Below, one piece after another: positions 53,525 through 63,217 of a stretch of DNA of 64,000 nucleotides. The DNA lies in the NCBI RefSeq assembly GCF_041080795.1, contig NZ_CP129674.1, forward strand, positions 1,860,001 through 1,924,000. Reading direction: 5' to 3'. The first letter of the stretch is position 1. The number at the start of each line of letters is the position of its first letter. The translations under genes and the position numbers were made by a program. The stretch comes from Bifidobacterium sp. WK041_4_12. GTDB taxonomy: Bacteria > Actinomycetota > Actinomycetes > Actinomycetales > Bifidobacteriaceae. The notes under the pieces are model-generated. The model saw nothing but the letters and a program-made list of their open reading frames with translations, searched no databases and had not been told where the DNA came from.

Positions 53525-55072
53525 TTAGCCTTGATCCAAAGCCAGCAGATTGTCAATGGTCAACGCCTTCACCAGGACTCTCGCCTTGCCTTCACAGATG
53601 CCGACAACCACAGGAGTTGGCAACTGGTTGTAGTTGCTTGCCATCGTACGGCAATATGCCCCGGTGACGGGGACGGCAAGAATGTCGCCGCGCTTGAGAT
53701 CAGCCGGAAGTTGGGCATCATGAACGACGATATCCCCTGATTCGCAATGCTTGCCGACAACGCGGACGAGCATCGAACGCTCGCTCCCAGAACGATTTGC
53801 CAGACGCACTGCGTAGTCGGCGCCATAGAGTGCCGGCCGGATGTTGTCACTCATGCCACCATCGACGCTGACGTAGGTTCTGACGGTACCGTCCGAAAGC
53901 TGGACAGGCTTGATCGTTCCGACGCGGTAGAGCGTAACCCCCGAAGGGCCTGCAATCCAGCGACCGGGTTCAAATGACAGTATCGGAGCTGGAAGGCCCA
54001 GACGATGCGTTGTCTGCGTGATCGCATCTGACAGCTCAGCCATCGTTGACTCGATGTCCATGGAAGTGTCGTTGTCTGTGTAGGCGATTGAGAACCCGCC
54101 ACCCACATCGACTTCCGGAAGCATGAATCCATCGGTTGCCCAGAAGGTGCGGCGCAACAGCATGAGTCGCCTCGCGGACTCCACATAAGCGGTCGCATCG
54201 TGGATCTGCGAGCCGATATGCGCATGAATGCCAACAAGTTCAAGGTCTTCGCTGCGACTATGGATGTCTTTGAGCACCGCGAGCGCTGGGCCGTCGGCAA
54301 TCGCATCCATCGCTTTCACCAGATCAGCGTCGACGTTGTCCCGCGCCTCTGCCGACGTGTGGGAATACAGCGAGGAAATCTCCACCGCGCCATGCGCCTG
54401 GGCATTGCCTGCGTCAGGCACCTTCTGCGTTGTCTGAACATTCGATGAGGATTCATGGGAAAAATCAACGTCAAGCGCCGTTGCATCACTGCCGCTCTTC
54501 AGCAGCGGAACTCCGAATTTCTGATCCTCATGGGCAGTCGAGATGTACTCGTGACCCCCAGCATGGATTCCTACCGTGACGCGGAGCATCACGCGGGCAA
54601 CCTTGCCAAGCCGATGCGCAATCGCTGCAATTCGAGCTGGTTCCTCAGGTTCATCAACGACAATCTTGGCGAAACCCTGCTCGATGGCAAGCTCGATCTC
54701 TTCGTCTGACTTATTGTTGCCGTGCAGCACCATGCGACGGCCGGGAGCACCGGCTGCCAGAGCAATGCGCATCTCACCCATACTGCAGGTGTCGATGTAG
54801 AGGCCCTGCTTGAGCAGCATGCGTACGACATCCTTGCTGATGAAAGCCTTGGTCGAATAGCTGACGTGTGTCGTCACATTCGGGAATGCCGTTACGGTCA
54901 CGTCGCGGAACCATTGGGCGCGACCAATCATGGTATCCAGATCCATCAGATATAGCGGCGTGCCGTAGCGATCAACGAGCTCTTCCACACCGATTCCGCG
55001 AAAACGCATCTGACCGTTGCAGATCTGTGTGCCCGCTGGCCATATCGGTGTGATGCCTGGTGCTCTGTTCAT
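53525..55072 (-). CDS. lysA: Diaminopimelate decarboxylase
   Basis: 515 residues of a fold-type III PLP decarboxylase. The cofactor lysine is K75 in Y-S-T-K-A-F, the glycine loop is V-G-G-G-F-S-I, and the C-terminal C-E-S-G-D (in K-H-C-E-S-G-D-I) supplies the active-site cysteine. It converts meso-diaminopimelate to lysine. It is some 50-80 residues longer than usual because of a polar, probably flexible insert at about 190-255. It starts three bases after the argS stop codon, so the two are translationally coupled, as in many actinobacteria. Confidence 0.96.
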   Translation of the reverse strand: MNRAPGITPIWPAGTQICNGQMRFRGIGVEELVDRYGTPLYLMDLDTMIGRAQWFRDVTVTAFPNVTTHVSYSTKAFISKDVVRMLLKQGLYIDTCSMGEMRIALAAGAPGRRMVLHGNNKSDEEIELAIEQGFAKIVVDEPEEPARIAAIAHRLGKVARVMLRVTVGIHAGGHEYISTAHEDQKFGVPLLKSGSDATALDVDFSHESSSNVQTTQKVPDAGNAQAHGAVEISSLYSHTSAEARDNVDADLVKAMDAIADGPALAVLKDIHSRSEDLELVGIHAHIGSQIHDATAYVESARRLMLLRRTFWATDGFMLPEVDVGGGFSIAYTDNDTSMDIESTMAELSDAITQTTHRLGLPAPILSFEPGRWIAGPSGVTLYRVGTIKPVQLSDGTVRTYVSVDGGMSDNIRPALYGADYAVRLANRSGSERSMLVRVVGKHCESGDIVVHDAQLPADLKRGDILAVPVTGAYCRTMASNYNQLPTPVVVGICEGKARVLVKALTIDNLLALDQG

Positions 55073-55075
55073 CGT

Positions 55076-56854
55076 TCACATCTTTTCCGGCGCTTCGACG
55101 CCCAATAATTCGAGTCCATTTTCGAGAACGCGCTGCACTGCATCGTTGAGTTTGAGCCGAGCTGCAGCGCGCGCGGGCTCAGGATTCTTTGCGGTGCTGA
55201 GCTGATTTCGTGATTCTGCGTCAAGCCGCTCTTCAGGCTCAGTCAGCGACATGGGAACCACCCGTTCGCTGTTGTACCAGCGATGGTATGAGCCGGCCAA
55301 CTGTTCGAGATAGTGCGCCACGCGATGGGGTGCACGATGCTCTCCTGCGGTTTGAACGACGGAAGGATACATGGCCAGCACCGCCAGCAGGTCTTCGTCG
55401 GCTGGCGTGTCGAGCAGGCTCAGATCTGCAGCATCTCGATCAATTCCAGCATCGCGGGCATTGCGATCCACGTTCCAAGACCGTGCGTGCGCGTACTGCA
55501 CGTAGTAGACGGGGTTATCATTCGTGTGCGAGGCGAGAAGATTCAAATCAATGTCGACGCTCTGGTTGTAGTCGGTGCGCGCCAGCGAGTAGCGGGATGC
55601 GTCGACGCCGATTGCAGAGACAAGGTCATCGATGGTGACGACGTTGCCGGCACGTTTGCTCATGCGCACTGCCTTGCCATCCTTGATGACGTTGACCATC
55701 TGTCCGATAAGAATCTGCATGTTGGTGCCCGGCTTGTCGCCAAATGCGGCGCAGACCGCCATCATGCGGCCAATGTAGCCATGATGGTCGGCGCCGAGCA
55801 TGTAGATGGCAACGTCACACGGGTTTTCAGGGCGCCTGCGCTTGTTGAGATAGTAGGCAATGTCACCGGCGATGTATGCTGCATGACCGTCAGATTTGAT
55901 GATGACGCGATCCTTGTCGTCTCCATACTTGGTAGAGGCGAACCAGGTCGCACCTTCCTTCTCGTAGATGTCACCCTGCTCGCGCAGCTCGTCGATTGCC
56001 TGCTGAACGGCACCTGACTCATAGAGACTGTTTTCGTGGAACCAGACATCGAAGTTCACGCGGAAATTCTTCATGGATTCCTGAATCTCGGCAAACATCA
56101 TGGGCACGGCACGCTTGCGGAATTCCTCTCGCTGCGCGCTGTCCCCCTCGTCACCCTGCTCGTCCCTGATGCGTGGCAGAGCGAGCACGTCGATGCCGGA
56201 TTCCTGTGATTCGGCGACGACTCGTGCAGCGATTTCGTTGATGTAGGTGCCTTTGTACCCATCGGCTGGCGTGGCTTCGCCATGTGCGGCGGCAACGAGC
56301 GACTTGGCAAAGCGGTCAATCTGCTCGCCGTGGTCATTGAAATAGTATTCGCTGACAACCTTGGCGCCATTGGCAGCAAGGATTCTTGCCATGGAATCGC
56401 CGATTGCAGCCCAGCGCGTGCCCCCGATGTGGATTGGCCCGGTTGGATTGGCAGACACGAACTCCAGGTTGAGCGTTTCACCTTTGAACGCCGTGCTGGT
56501 ACCGAATTGATGCTGCTGGTCGAGGATGGTTTGCACCACCTGCGCAGCAGATGACGTGTCAAGAACGATGTTGATGAATCCAGGGCCAGCTACCTCTACG
56601 GATGCAATGCCATCTGCTGCCTGAAGCAACTCAGCCAGCGGCTGGGCCAGTTCGCGAGGCTTCAGCCCAGCCTTCTTGGCCAACTGGAGGGCGATGTTGG
56701 TGGCCCAATCCCCATGCGCGCGGTCTTTCGGCCTCATGACGGAGATTTTTTCCGCTGCGGGAATGTCCGATTCGGTCAGACTTCCAGTTTTACGCGCTGT
56801 TACTAGTTGTGTTATGACGGAGGCGATCAATGCGCCAAGTGCTTCAGGACTCAT
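55076..56854 (-). CDS. argS: Arginyl-tRNA synthetase
   Basis: 592 residues, class Ia synthetase. The HIGH motif is H-I-G-G in N-P-T-G-P-I-H-I-G-G (about 135-145), and M-S-K-R-A-G serves as KMSKS near 397. The N-terminal Add-1 domain and C-terminal DALR anticodon domain are both present. It charges tRNA-Arg and is directly followed by lysA, with which it is known to share an operon in corynebacteria. No strong ribosome binding site precedes the ATG. Confidence 0.96.
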   Translation of the reverse strand: MSPEALGALIASVITQLVTARKTGSLTESDIPAAEKISVMRPKDRAHGDWATNIALQLAKKAGLKPRELAQPLAELLQAADGIASVEVAGPGFINIVLDTSSAAQVVQTILDQQHQFGTSTAFKGETLNLEFVSANPTGPIHIGGTRWAAIGDSMARILAANGAKVVSEYYFNDHGEQIDRFAKSLVAAAHGEATPADGYKGTYINEIAARVVAESQESGIDVLALPRIRDEQGDEGDSAQREEFRKRAVPMMFAEIQESMKNFRVNFDVWFHENSLYESGAVQQAIDELREQGDIYEKEGATWFASTKYGDDKDRVIIKSDGHAAYIAGDIAYYLNKRRRPENPCDVAIYMLGADHHGYIGRMMAVCAAFGDKPGTNMQILIGQMVNVIKDGKAVRMSKRAGNVVTIDDLVSAIGVDASRYSLARTDYNQSVDIDLNLLASHTNDNPVYYVQYAHARSWNVDRNARDAGIDRDAADLSLLDTPADEDLLAVLAMYPSVVQTAGEHRAPHRVAHYLEQLAGSYHRWYNSERVVPMSLTEPEERLDAESRNQLSTAKNPEPARAAARLKLNDAVQRVLENGLELLGVEAPEKM

Positions 56855-56910
56855 TTAACCCAGTCTAGCCAAGACTGCGACACACTTACTCCCCGCGTTC
56901 ACAACCGGCT

Positions 56911-57300
56911 TTATTCGGCAGCGATGGCATCGATTTCGACGAGTGCGCCCTTGGGAATGAAATTGTTGCCGAATGCCACACGCGCCGGTTTCACCGAGCC
57001 GATGAACGCTGCCGCGTACTGCTCGTCAACCTCTTTGAAATCTTCGACGTTCTTCAGATAGATGGTCGCCTTGACGATACCCTCGATGCCCGTTCCAGCC
57101 GTGTCAAGAATGTTCTTGATGTTCTTCAATGCCTGAAGCGCCTGCTCGCCTGCTGAATCGCTGACGAGTTCGCCGGTGGCCGGATCGATGCCCAATTGTC
57201 CGGAAACGAATACGAATCCATTCGCTTTCAATGCCTGGCTGTATGCTCCCAGTGCAGCCGGAGCGTATGCGGTTGAAACTTCCTGAATGCTATCTGACAT
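56911..57300 (-). CDS. ridA: RidA family enamine/imine deaminase
   Basis: 129 residues from the ATG at 57300 after GAGGAGACG. It matches RidA proteins throughout: G-A-Y-S-Q-A near 18-23, V-S-G-Q-L-G-I-D-P-A-T-G, V-K-A-T-I-Y-L, and the P-A-R-V-A-F arginine that binds the substrate carboxylate. It hydrolyses reactive enamines and imines formed by PLP enzymes, fitting its place beside amino acid genes. It lies directly downstream of tRNA-Arg. Confidence 0.93.
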   Translation of the reverse strand: MSDSIQEVSTAYAPAALGAYSQALKANGFVFVSGQLGIDPATGELVSDSAGEQALQALKNIKNILDTAGTGIEGIVKATIYLKNVEDFKEVDEQYAAAFIGSVKPARVAFGNNFIPKGALVEIDAIAAE

Positions 57301-57374
57301 GTCGTCTCCTCGATTGTTTTGGATTCCTTGAACAATCCGTGGGCCAAACGGCCACGATTTGATAGAAATAGACG

Positions 57375-57447
57375 TGGGCTCGAAGGGATTCGAACCCTCG
57401 ACCTTCTGTTCCGGAGACAGACGCTCTATCCACTGAGCTACGAACCC
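57375..57447 (-). tRNA. tRNA-Arg (CCG)
   Basis: On the minus strand GGGTTCG pairs with CGAGCCC, the anticodon stem TCTGT/ACAGA encloses the loop CTCCGGA with anticodon CCG, and the T-loop is GGTTCGAATCC. CCA is not encoded. Confidence 0.95.
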
Positions 57448-57632
57448 GTGTGCGGCAACGCGCAACTCACCATACTATTACATCTGCCCAAGATGTTGCA
57501 TCACGATGTTCACGTTATCGGTGGGACAGCGATATGACTCTGAAATCCTTGGTAGTCCTTGACAATTCATGACGATCCATGACGATTCAGAGCAACAATC
57601 GCTGAATCTATGGCATTTGCGTCTCAGTCCCC

Positions 57633-57638
57633 TACAAT
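57633..57638 (+). promoter_or_regulatory. -10 box suggesting leaderless transcription
   Basis: TACAAT ends six bases before the ATG at 57645, so a transcript starting at the usual distance would begin at or next to the start codon. No ribosome binding site is visible. The -35 match is poor. Confidence 0.35.
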
Positions 57639-57644
57639 TGTCAT

Positions 57645-58277
57645 ATGCGTGAAGATATGAGCGACTTTGAATATGAGCGGAGATTCTTCTGCCGGGAGTT
57701 TCCCGATAATCTCAATGACGGAGACGCACCCATCCTCATTATCCAAAGCTATTATGTACACAGCGATAATTTTGCCCTGCGAGTCCGCATTCAAGCCCAC
57801 GGCCTGACTCTCGACATGAACGAGGACACCGATCCACGGGCGGTCCTCTCCCGCTACCGAGATGCCTTCACCGAGGCATTCGTGACGGTGAAAGGGCCTT
57901 CAGTCGGAGGCACGCGATACGAGGCCGAGCGCGACATCGATGTCGGCATTGCAGCGGAACTGATTGCGCGAGGTGGGATTCCCATCATCAAGAATCGCTA
58001 TAGCGTATGGATTGCCGAGGATGGCTGGGATGTCGATATCTTCGGCGCACAGAACACTCCCCTGGTCGTCGCGGAGGCTGAACGCAGCGGACCCGTGACC
58101 AATCTCGTCATTCCTCGCTTCTGCATCTCAGAAATCACCGACGACGCACGATTCTCGAACGATGGACTCGCGGAACGCCCCTATTCAGCGTGGAAGGACG
58201 AGTTCGAAGCGGAATTGGCGACACATGGCCCGCGATTCATGCAAGATTTTGGCGAAAACACGACTTTTGAGCATTAA
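57645..58277 (+). CDS. CYTH-domain (triphosphate tunnel) protein
   Basis: 210 residues. The N-terminal E-Y-E-R-R-F-F corresponds to the ExExK/R signature of CYTH/TTM proteins, followed by alternating charged strands (L-R-V-R-I-Q, F-V-T-V-K-G-P, Y-E-A-E-R-D-I) typical of the tunnel that binds triphosphates, and I-K-N-R-Y and V-D-I-F later. Family members hydrolyse inorganic or nucleoside triphosphates, or make cAMP; the activity cannot be chosen from sequence. The ATG at 57657 is an alternative start. It is convergent with the thioredoxin/TPR gene, with the family A element in between. Confidence 0.75.
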   Translation: MREDMSDFEYERRFFCREFPDNLNDGDAPILIIQSYYVHSDNFALRVRIQAHGLTLDMNEDTDPRAVLSRYRDAFTEAFVTVKGPSVGGTRYEAERDIDVGIAAELIARGGIPIIKNRYSVWIAEDGWDVDIFGAQNTPLVVAEAERSGPVTNLVIPRFCISEITDDARFSNDGLAERPYSAWKDEFEAELATHGPRFMQDFGENTTFEH

Positions 58278-58301
58278 AAATCGATCTGCGAGCGATTCCA
58301 G

Positions 58302-58410
58302 ATGCTCATTGTGAACTTATCCAAGTATCAAAGCTCAAAACTGGCGATTTGGCGTTGAGAATCCGCGAAAAATCCGCACTTATACTTGGACAAGTTCACA
58401 ATGAACGCAT
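58302..58410. repeat. Family A inverted-repeat element, copy 3
   Basis: About 109 bp with the best-preserved ends of the family: CATTGTGAACTTATCCAAGT on the left and ACTTGGACAAGTTCACAATG on the right differ by a single base when paired. It fills almost the whole gap between the convergent CYTH and thioredoxin/TPR genes. Confidence 0.8.
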
Positions 58411-58412
58411 TA

Positions 58413-59396
58413 CTAGTAGATCAGGGTGGCTAAACGGCGGCGCGCATGCGCCAATCGCGGGTCGGTCGGCTCGGGAATGGCGAAATATTCGAGCAAACGC
58501 TCACGGATTGCCTGAGAATCCTGGCGGTGAGACTGCAAGAAGTCCAGAAGACGTTCAAAGGCATCCTGAATCTGGCCACCGATCATGTCGATGTCGGCAA
58601 CGGCGAGCTGGGCATTCACATCGTCAGGACTGTCAGCAGCGGCTTTGCGAACATCGTTGACATCCGCATCCGCTGAACGGGCAAGCAGGAGCGCCTTTGA
58701 ACGTTCACGCTGTGCAATCTTGTCGGTTGGATCAGATTGAAGGACCTTCGCGTATTCCTCAGCAGCACCTGAATAGTCTCCTTGCTGCGCAAGCGCATAG
58801 GCTTGCTGATGCTCAGGAGGAATCGCATCTTTCGAGTCGCCGTTCTCAGCTGTTCCGTCACCAGCAGTGCCATCAGCGTGTGAAGAGTCGTCGCCCTGAT
58901 ATGGTGCGGTGCCGGTGATCCCTGACTTCTGTGCGAGCTGGATCACCTGTGGAATCAGTTCGTCCGTAAGCTGTGCAAGCTCTTCATCCGATGGCATGCC
59001 TTGCAGGACGGGCATTGGCCGCCCTCCCACCAGAGCATAGAGGGCAGGCGCACTCTGCACGCGGAAAGCCTGGGCAATCTGGGTTTCCGTGGCGATGTCG
59101 ACGCGCGCGAGCTGAACCTTGCCCTGTTGAGCGTTCACGGCATCCGAAAGTGTCTTGACCATCGGAAACATCCGATCATCGGTGGGCGTCCAAAGCAGGA
59201 GAAGAATCGGGAACGTGCCCGATGTCTGCATCACTGCCTGGAAGCTTGAGGTGGTGACATCTATGACATATCCACCTGCGGAAGGCGCACCCCCCTGCTC
59301 TCCCGGCTGTGCCTTGACCTGATGGGCCAAGGCTTCCAAATCGACTGCCCCTGCCAGAGACACTCCTGGTTGAAACTGCTTGTTGCTATCGACCAT
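58413..59396 (-). CDS. Thioredoxin-fold/TPR protein (CnoX/YbbN-like)
   Basis: 327 residues. A thioredoxin fold spans about 45-155 (V-I-D-V-T-T-S-S-F-Q-A-V, L-L-L-L-W-T-P-T-D-D, V-D-I-A-T-E, A-P-A-L-Y-A-L-V-G-G-R-P), followed by tetratricopeptide-like helices from about 200 to the end. In place of the WCGPC motif it has W-T-P-T-D-D, so it cannot act as a dithiol oxidoreductase. Escherichia coli CnoX/YbbN has the same architecture and serves as a holdase chaperone; a chaperone role is the best guess. AAAGGGATGTC precedes the ATG. The stop codon nearly touches the family A element. Confidence 0.85.
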   Translation of the reverse strand: MVDSNKQFQPGVSLAGAVDLEALAHQVKAQPGEQGGAPSAGGYVIDVTTSSFQAVMQTSGTFPILLLLWTPTDDRMFPMVKTLSDAVNAQQGKVQLARVDIATETQIAQAFRVQSAPALYALVGGRPMPVLQGMPSDEELAQLTDELIPQVIQLAQKSGITGTAPYQGDDSSHADGTAGDGTAENGDSKDAIPPEHQQAYALAQQGDYSGAAEEYAKVLQSDPTDKIAQRERSKALLLARSADADVNDVRKAAADSPDDVNAQLAVADIDMIGGQIQDAFERLLDFLQSHRQDSQAIRERLLEYFAIPEPTDPRLAHARRRLATLIY

Positions 59397-59531
59397 ATTG
59401 ACATCCCTTTCACATCGTGTTGTGAATATAACGCTTGTAAGTCCTCGTGCCTTCGCCCTTGCACTGGGTCATTGATGGCCCACGCATGAGCGAACCAGCA
59501 TGAGGCGAACCGGCACAAATCCCAGGAAGAG

Positions 59532-60536
59532 CTAGAGCGCCTCAACCTTGATAGCCTGGCGTTCAGCTCCAACCGCGCTCACCTTTGCGCCGGAGCCTGC
59601 AGGCGGCACATACATGGCGACTACGTTCGCATAGGTGACCCTGATGGTGCTCGTGGCCTTGGTGGTACCAAAGAGAGCCTTCTCATCATCCGAAGCTGGC
59701 AACGACTCGCGTCCTTCGCCGGCTGTACGCGTCCATACCGAATCAATCTGAGCGACAACCAGATCACCTCCCTCGGACGATCTCATGATCTTGATTGCCC
59801 CGGGAACAGCAGTGAAGGTCTGTTGCTGTGTGCCGTTATTGGCTTCCATCCCCTGCTGCACCGTTTGTTCCAGTTTGCTCAAGTCCTGCTGGAAGTAGTC
59901 GGAGGTGAAATTCGAGGAATATTTGCTCGACTCGCCATTCTGGAGAATATCGGCATAATGGCTGACGGCATTCTGAGGCGTGAAGACCAGACCGCTATCG
60001 CTTGGATCACCCATCTTTGAGCCGATTGTTGGCACCGCAAACTTGGGCAGCTGTGCTCCTTGGAAGAGTCTTGCCACACCCCACAGCTTGTAATTGGTGG
60101 TTGCACTGTCCTGAGTCATCACCAGCAGACGCTTGGACTGCTGATCCGCAGTCGTGGTCGTAATGGTGAATATTGAACGTGGCCAGCCCGAATCGGTGGG
60201 AATCACGGTCTGCGTGATTTCCTTGGGAATGGTGGTCTTGTTATCCAGATCTCCAGAGGCCTTGGCTATGTTCAGCTCGCTGGTGCGAATCTGGAGCTGA
60301 GGCCCGTCAACATATGTGTCAATGCCTTGAGGGTCCTTGGCGGCGTTGGCCTTCTCCAAAGCGTCAAGAATTCTTAATCTGATGCGCTTCTCCTGCGCCT
60401 GAGTCAAATCCGGGGAAGCCGAAGCGGATGATGTGGGCGCGCTCACCTGTGGTACCTGGCCTTCACATGCAGCCATCGATATGGAAAGGCCGATGGCCAG
60501 AATGCAGGCGGCCATTTTCCCAAAATGCCTTCTCAT
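59532..60536 (-). CDS. Putative lipoprotein of unknown function
   Basis: 334 residues from the ATG at 60536, with GGGGGTGAG about ten bases upstream. A short basic start and hydrophobic stretch lead to the lipobox S-M-A-A-C, so the mature protein should be lipid-anchored on the outer face of the membrane. The rest has no motif that I can name; it seems to consist of two NTF2-like or beta-rich halves with conserved-looking W-G-V-A-R-L and Y-A-N-V-V-A-M-Y-V-P-P stretches. It overlaps or abuts the end of the upstream membrane protein gene, and the pair probably acts together at the envelope. An ATG at 60557 is an alternative start. Confidence 0.65.
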   Translation of the reverse strand: MRRHFGKMAACILAIGLSISMAACEGQVPQVSAPTSSASASPDLTQAQEKRIRLRILDALEKANAAKDPQGIDTYVDGPQLQIRTSELNIAKASGDLDNKTTIPKEITQTVIPTDSGWPRSIFTITTTTADQQSKRLLVMTQDSATTNYKLWGVARLFQGAQLPKFAVPTIGSKMGDPSDSGLVFTPQNAVSHYADILQNGESSKYSSNFTSDYFQQDLSKLEQTVQQGMEANNGTQQQTFTAVPGAIKIMRSSEGGDLVVAQIDSVWTRTAGEGRESLPASDDEKALFGTTKATSTIRVTYANVVAMYVPPAGSGAKVSAVGAERQAIKVEAL

Positions 60537-60543
60537 GCGAATC

Positions 60544-61995
60544 TCACTCACCCCCATTCTCTGTTGTGGATTGTTCCTTGGATGCGTTTTCACTGTTTTC
60601 GTGGTGCTCTTCAACGTGCTCGTGCTCTTTGATGTGCTCACCTTGCTGCTGTGATGTCTCATTCGTTGTGTCGGAAGCGTCGGAAGCGTCGGAATCGTCG
60701 GAAGTACCGGAAGTCTCGGATTGTTGTGAGCTGTCTGGTTCATCCTTCACTGTCTCAGTCACCTTCTCAGTCACTTTCTCAATCGAGCCCGTAGTCTCGG
60801 CAGTGAATCGTGCAAAATATGACTGCAACTCCTCCGGACTGATTACTGCGGTTTCGTCTGCACTGCCCGAAGCAGGGTGCGTATTGCTTGATGCCGACGA
60901 AATACCCGAGGCATCCGAAGCATGATTCATCCGCGTGTGCCCTTCCGCTGAAGCATGCACCGTTTCGCCGCTCCCCTGCTGCACGGCAACCAGGTTCTTG
61001 GAACCCACATCAATCACGCGAGGGGTTGATGGGACCTGAGAGTTTTCACCCTGCCGAGCAGCTTGCTCAGTGAGGTTGCTCTTGCGGGAACGCTTCGACG
61101 CAGCAACATGGGCATGACGCCGACTGCTATCGGGTCTTCTCTTGAACGATGAACGAATCTCGCCTGCAAGCGGTCGCATGGCTCCTGCAAAGGCCTCGAC
61201 AACGCTCATTTCCGTCTCTTCGATTTTCTTGAGCTTGGATTCATCCAACGTCTTGCGACGCCGCATCGGATCTATGGCAAAGACGCTGGCGGCAAGAATA
61301 GCCGCAACGACAAGCAGCCCACCCACGAAGTAGAAGGGCATGGCATAATTTGGAAGATTCTTGCGTGTCCAATCCATTGATATCCTGGCTGGATATGTCT
61401 TGACATCGGTTGTGTCGTTGGAAGAGGCCGCGGCATCTGATGACGCACCGTTTGCATCACTGCTGTGGGCATCAATGAGCAGGACTTCCCCTGACTCACC
61501 CTGCGCGGTGGTGATGGTTGCCTCACCATCGCCGCACACCACCCGAGACCACAGGTCAGAATCGCTGAAGCCGGTCGTGTCAGAGGCCCCACTACCTTCC
61601 GATGCACTGTTGCGTTGATTCAGCGTTGTCCAATTGGACAGACCGGTGATGCGAGTATACGCGATGCCTCCAAGCCAACCTGTGGCATCTTGCGGAGCTC
61701 CAAGAGCCAGGCACACGCGCGCGTCATCGTTGCTTGCCTTCGCTGTGACTTTCACTGTTGAATCAACGAGCTGCAGAACGCCCGGGTCGGTGACAACATA
61801 CTGCGAATTCGTTGTTGTGGTTGCGACTATACGACGTGTCGGCTGCAATATCGTGGCATTCAAGACCCCCAGGACAATGAATGCAATAGCAATTATTCCA
61901 AGGGCAGGAGTCACTACGCCACGCATGATCGTGCCGTGGCGCGATGGTTTATCTTCTGCCGAATCTCGGCGCTTTGTTTGTTCATCTACACTCAT
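60544..61995 (-). CDS. Membrane protein of unknown function, acidic C-terminus
   Basis: 483 residues. One membrane helix lies at about 27-52 and a second at about 215-240. Between them is an extracytoplasmic domain of about 160 residues with two cysteines (V-C-L-A-L-G and V-V-C-G-D-G). The long cytoplasmic tail is basic, then strongly acidic, and ends in Glu/His/Ser repeats. I do not recognise the family. It is transcribed together with the lipoprotein gene, whose start lies at its stop codon. The layout resembles a scaffold that presents an outer domain, but no function can be assigned. Confidence 0.65.
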   Translation of the reverse strand: MSVDEQTKRRDSAEDKPSRHGTIMRGVVTPALGIIAIAFIVLGVLNATILQPTRRIVATTTTNSQYVVTDPGVLQLVDSTVKVTAKASNDDARVCLALGAPQDATGWLGGIAYTRITGLSNWTTLNQRNSASEGSGASDTTGFSDSDLWSRVVCGDGEATITTAQGESGEVLLIDAHSSDANGASSDAAASSNDTTDVKTYPARISMDWTRKNLPNYAMPFYFVGGLLVVAAILAASVFAIDPMRRRKTLDESKLKKIEETEMSVVEAFAGAMRPLAGEIRSSFKRRPDSSRRHAHVAASKRSRKSNLTEQAARQGENSQVPSTPRVIDVGSKNLVAVQQGSGETVHASAEGHTRMNHASDASGISSASSNTHPASGSADETAVISPEELQSYFARFTAETTGSIEKVTEKVTETVKDEPDSSQQSETSGTSDDSDASDASDTTNETSQQQGEHIKEHEHVEEHHENSENASKEQSTTENGGE

Positions 61996-62154
61996 AACAC
62001 CGCTATTCTACAGTCTCCCCCTATCAATGCTTAGGACGAGGGCATAAATCAGCATCATATGGCGGCAATCAATCAATAATCAATGAAGATCGTCGCTATC
62101 AACACGCTCCACCATCAACGGGCTTCACTATCCGGGCTTCGCGAGGAAAAATCA

Positions 62155-63159
62155 ATGTCGACCGTTAGAGTGGCCTGTATGCATCAACATATTAAGATTA
62201 CTCCTCTGATCAAACTCTTTGCAACGGTTTGCTCGCTCACTCTCGCCGTATCGCTGGCTGCCTGCGGCAACGGCTCCAGCTCCGCTTCAAGCTCCAGTTC
62301 ATCTCCAACGACATCAAGCTCGGCAACTGGTCGCGATTCCACGGCAAAGCTTACTGGCGTGACCGCGAAGGGCGCACTGGGCAAGAAGCCTACTATTTCG
62401 TTCAAGACGCCACTCAAGGCAAGCGATGGCGCTTCTGCAATTCTTCAGGAGGGCGACGGTGCCACGATAAAGGACGGCGATCGCGTCTGCTATCAAGGCA
62501 TCGCACTCAGCGCTGAAACCGGCAAGGAAGTTCAGTCCACATGGGAAGCGAATACACCGCAATGCGATGTGGTCGTGAACTCCAAGTCGCTGGGAGCTGC
62601 CAGATACAAGCTGTTCGAAGGCCAAAAGCTCAACACGACGATCGCGATTGCATCGACCGACACGTCGCAAACGACTTCATCGTCGGGTTCATATGTCATG
62701 GCACTCACCTTCGTGTCGCTTTCCAAGGCGTTGACACGTGCAGAGGGTGACAAGGTTACGGACATCCCCTCGAATCTTCCCAAGGTCACACTCGCTTCCA
62801 ATGGCAAGCCTTCCATTGATTTGAACGGCTACACACCAGGCAAGACACTTGTGGTGCAGACTTTGATCAAGGGCAAGGGTGCAACCGTCAAGGATACCAA
62901 TACAGTCAGCGCAAACTACACCGGTTGGCTGGCGAGCGATGCCAAGCAGTTCGACTCTTCATGGGATCGCGGGTCGGCAAGCGACTTCAGCCTCAGCCAG
63001 GTCATCTCAGGCTGGAAGAAGGGTCTTGCCGGGCAGACAGTCGGCTCACAGGTGCTGCTGATTGTTCCACCGGACGAAGGCTATGGCTCAACGGCTCAAA
63101 ACAGCATCCCTGCAAATTCAACGCTTATCTTCGTGGTGGATATTCTCGCTGCATACTGA
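62155..63159 (+). CDS. FKBP-type peptidyl-prolyl isomerase lipoprotein
   Basis: 334 residues from the ATG at 62155 after GAGGAAAA. The N-terminus ends in the lipobox S-L-A-A-C, then a Ser-rich linker. The C-terminal 110 residues are an FKBP domain (V-S-A-N-Y-T-G-W-L, F-D-S-S-W-D-R-G, V-I-S-G-W-K-K-G-L-A-G-Q, P-P-D-E-G-Y-G). The middle (about 70-190) looks like a second, degenerate FKBP module. It should speed proline isomerisation in secreted proteins at the membrane surface. A long palindrome follows the stop codon. Confidence 0.9.
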   Translation: MSTVRVACMHQHIKITPLIKLFATVCSLTLAVSLAACGNGSSSASSSSSSPTTSSSATGRDSTAKLTGVTAKGALGKKPTISFKTPLKASDGASAILQEGDGATIKDGDRVCYQGIALSAETGKEVQSTWEANTPQCDVVVNSKSLGAARYKLFEGQKLNTTIAIASTDTSQTTSSSGSYVMALTFVSLSKALTRAEGDKVTDIPSNLPKVTLASNGKPSIDLNGYTPGKTLVVQTLIKGKGATVKDTNTVSANYTGWLASDAKQFDSSWDRGSASDFSLSQVISGWKKGLAGQTVGSQVLLIVPPDEGYGSTAQNSIPANSTLIFVVDILAAY

Positions 63160-63217
63160 TGCGTTGTTTTGGCATAATCCATATCCCATGGAAGCTGCAA
63201 ATCATGAGATAACAGAT

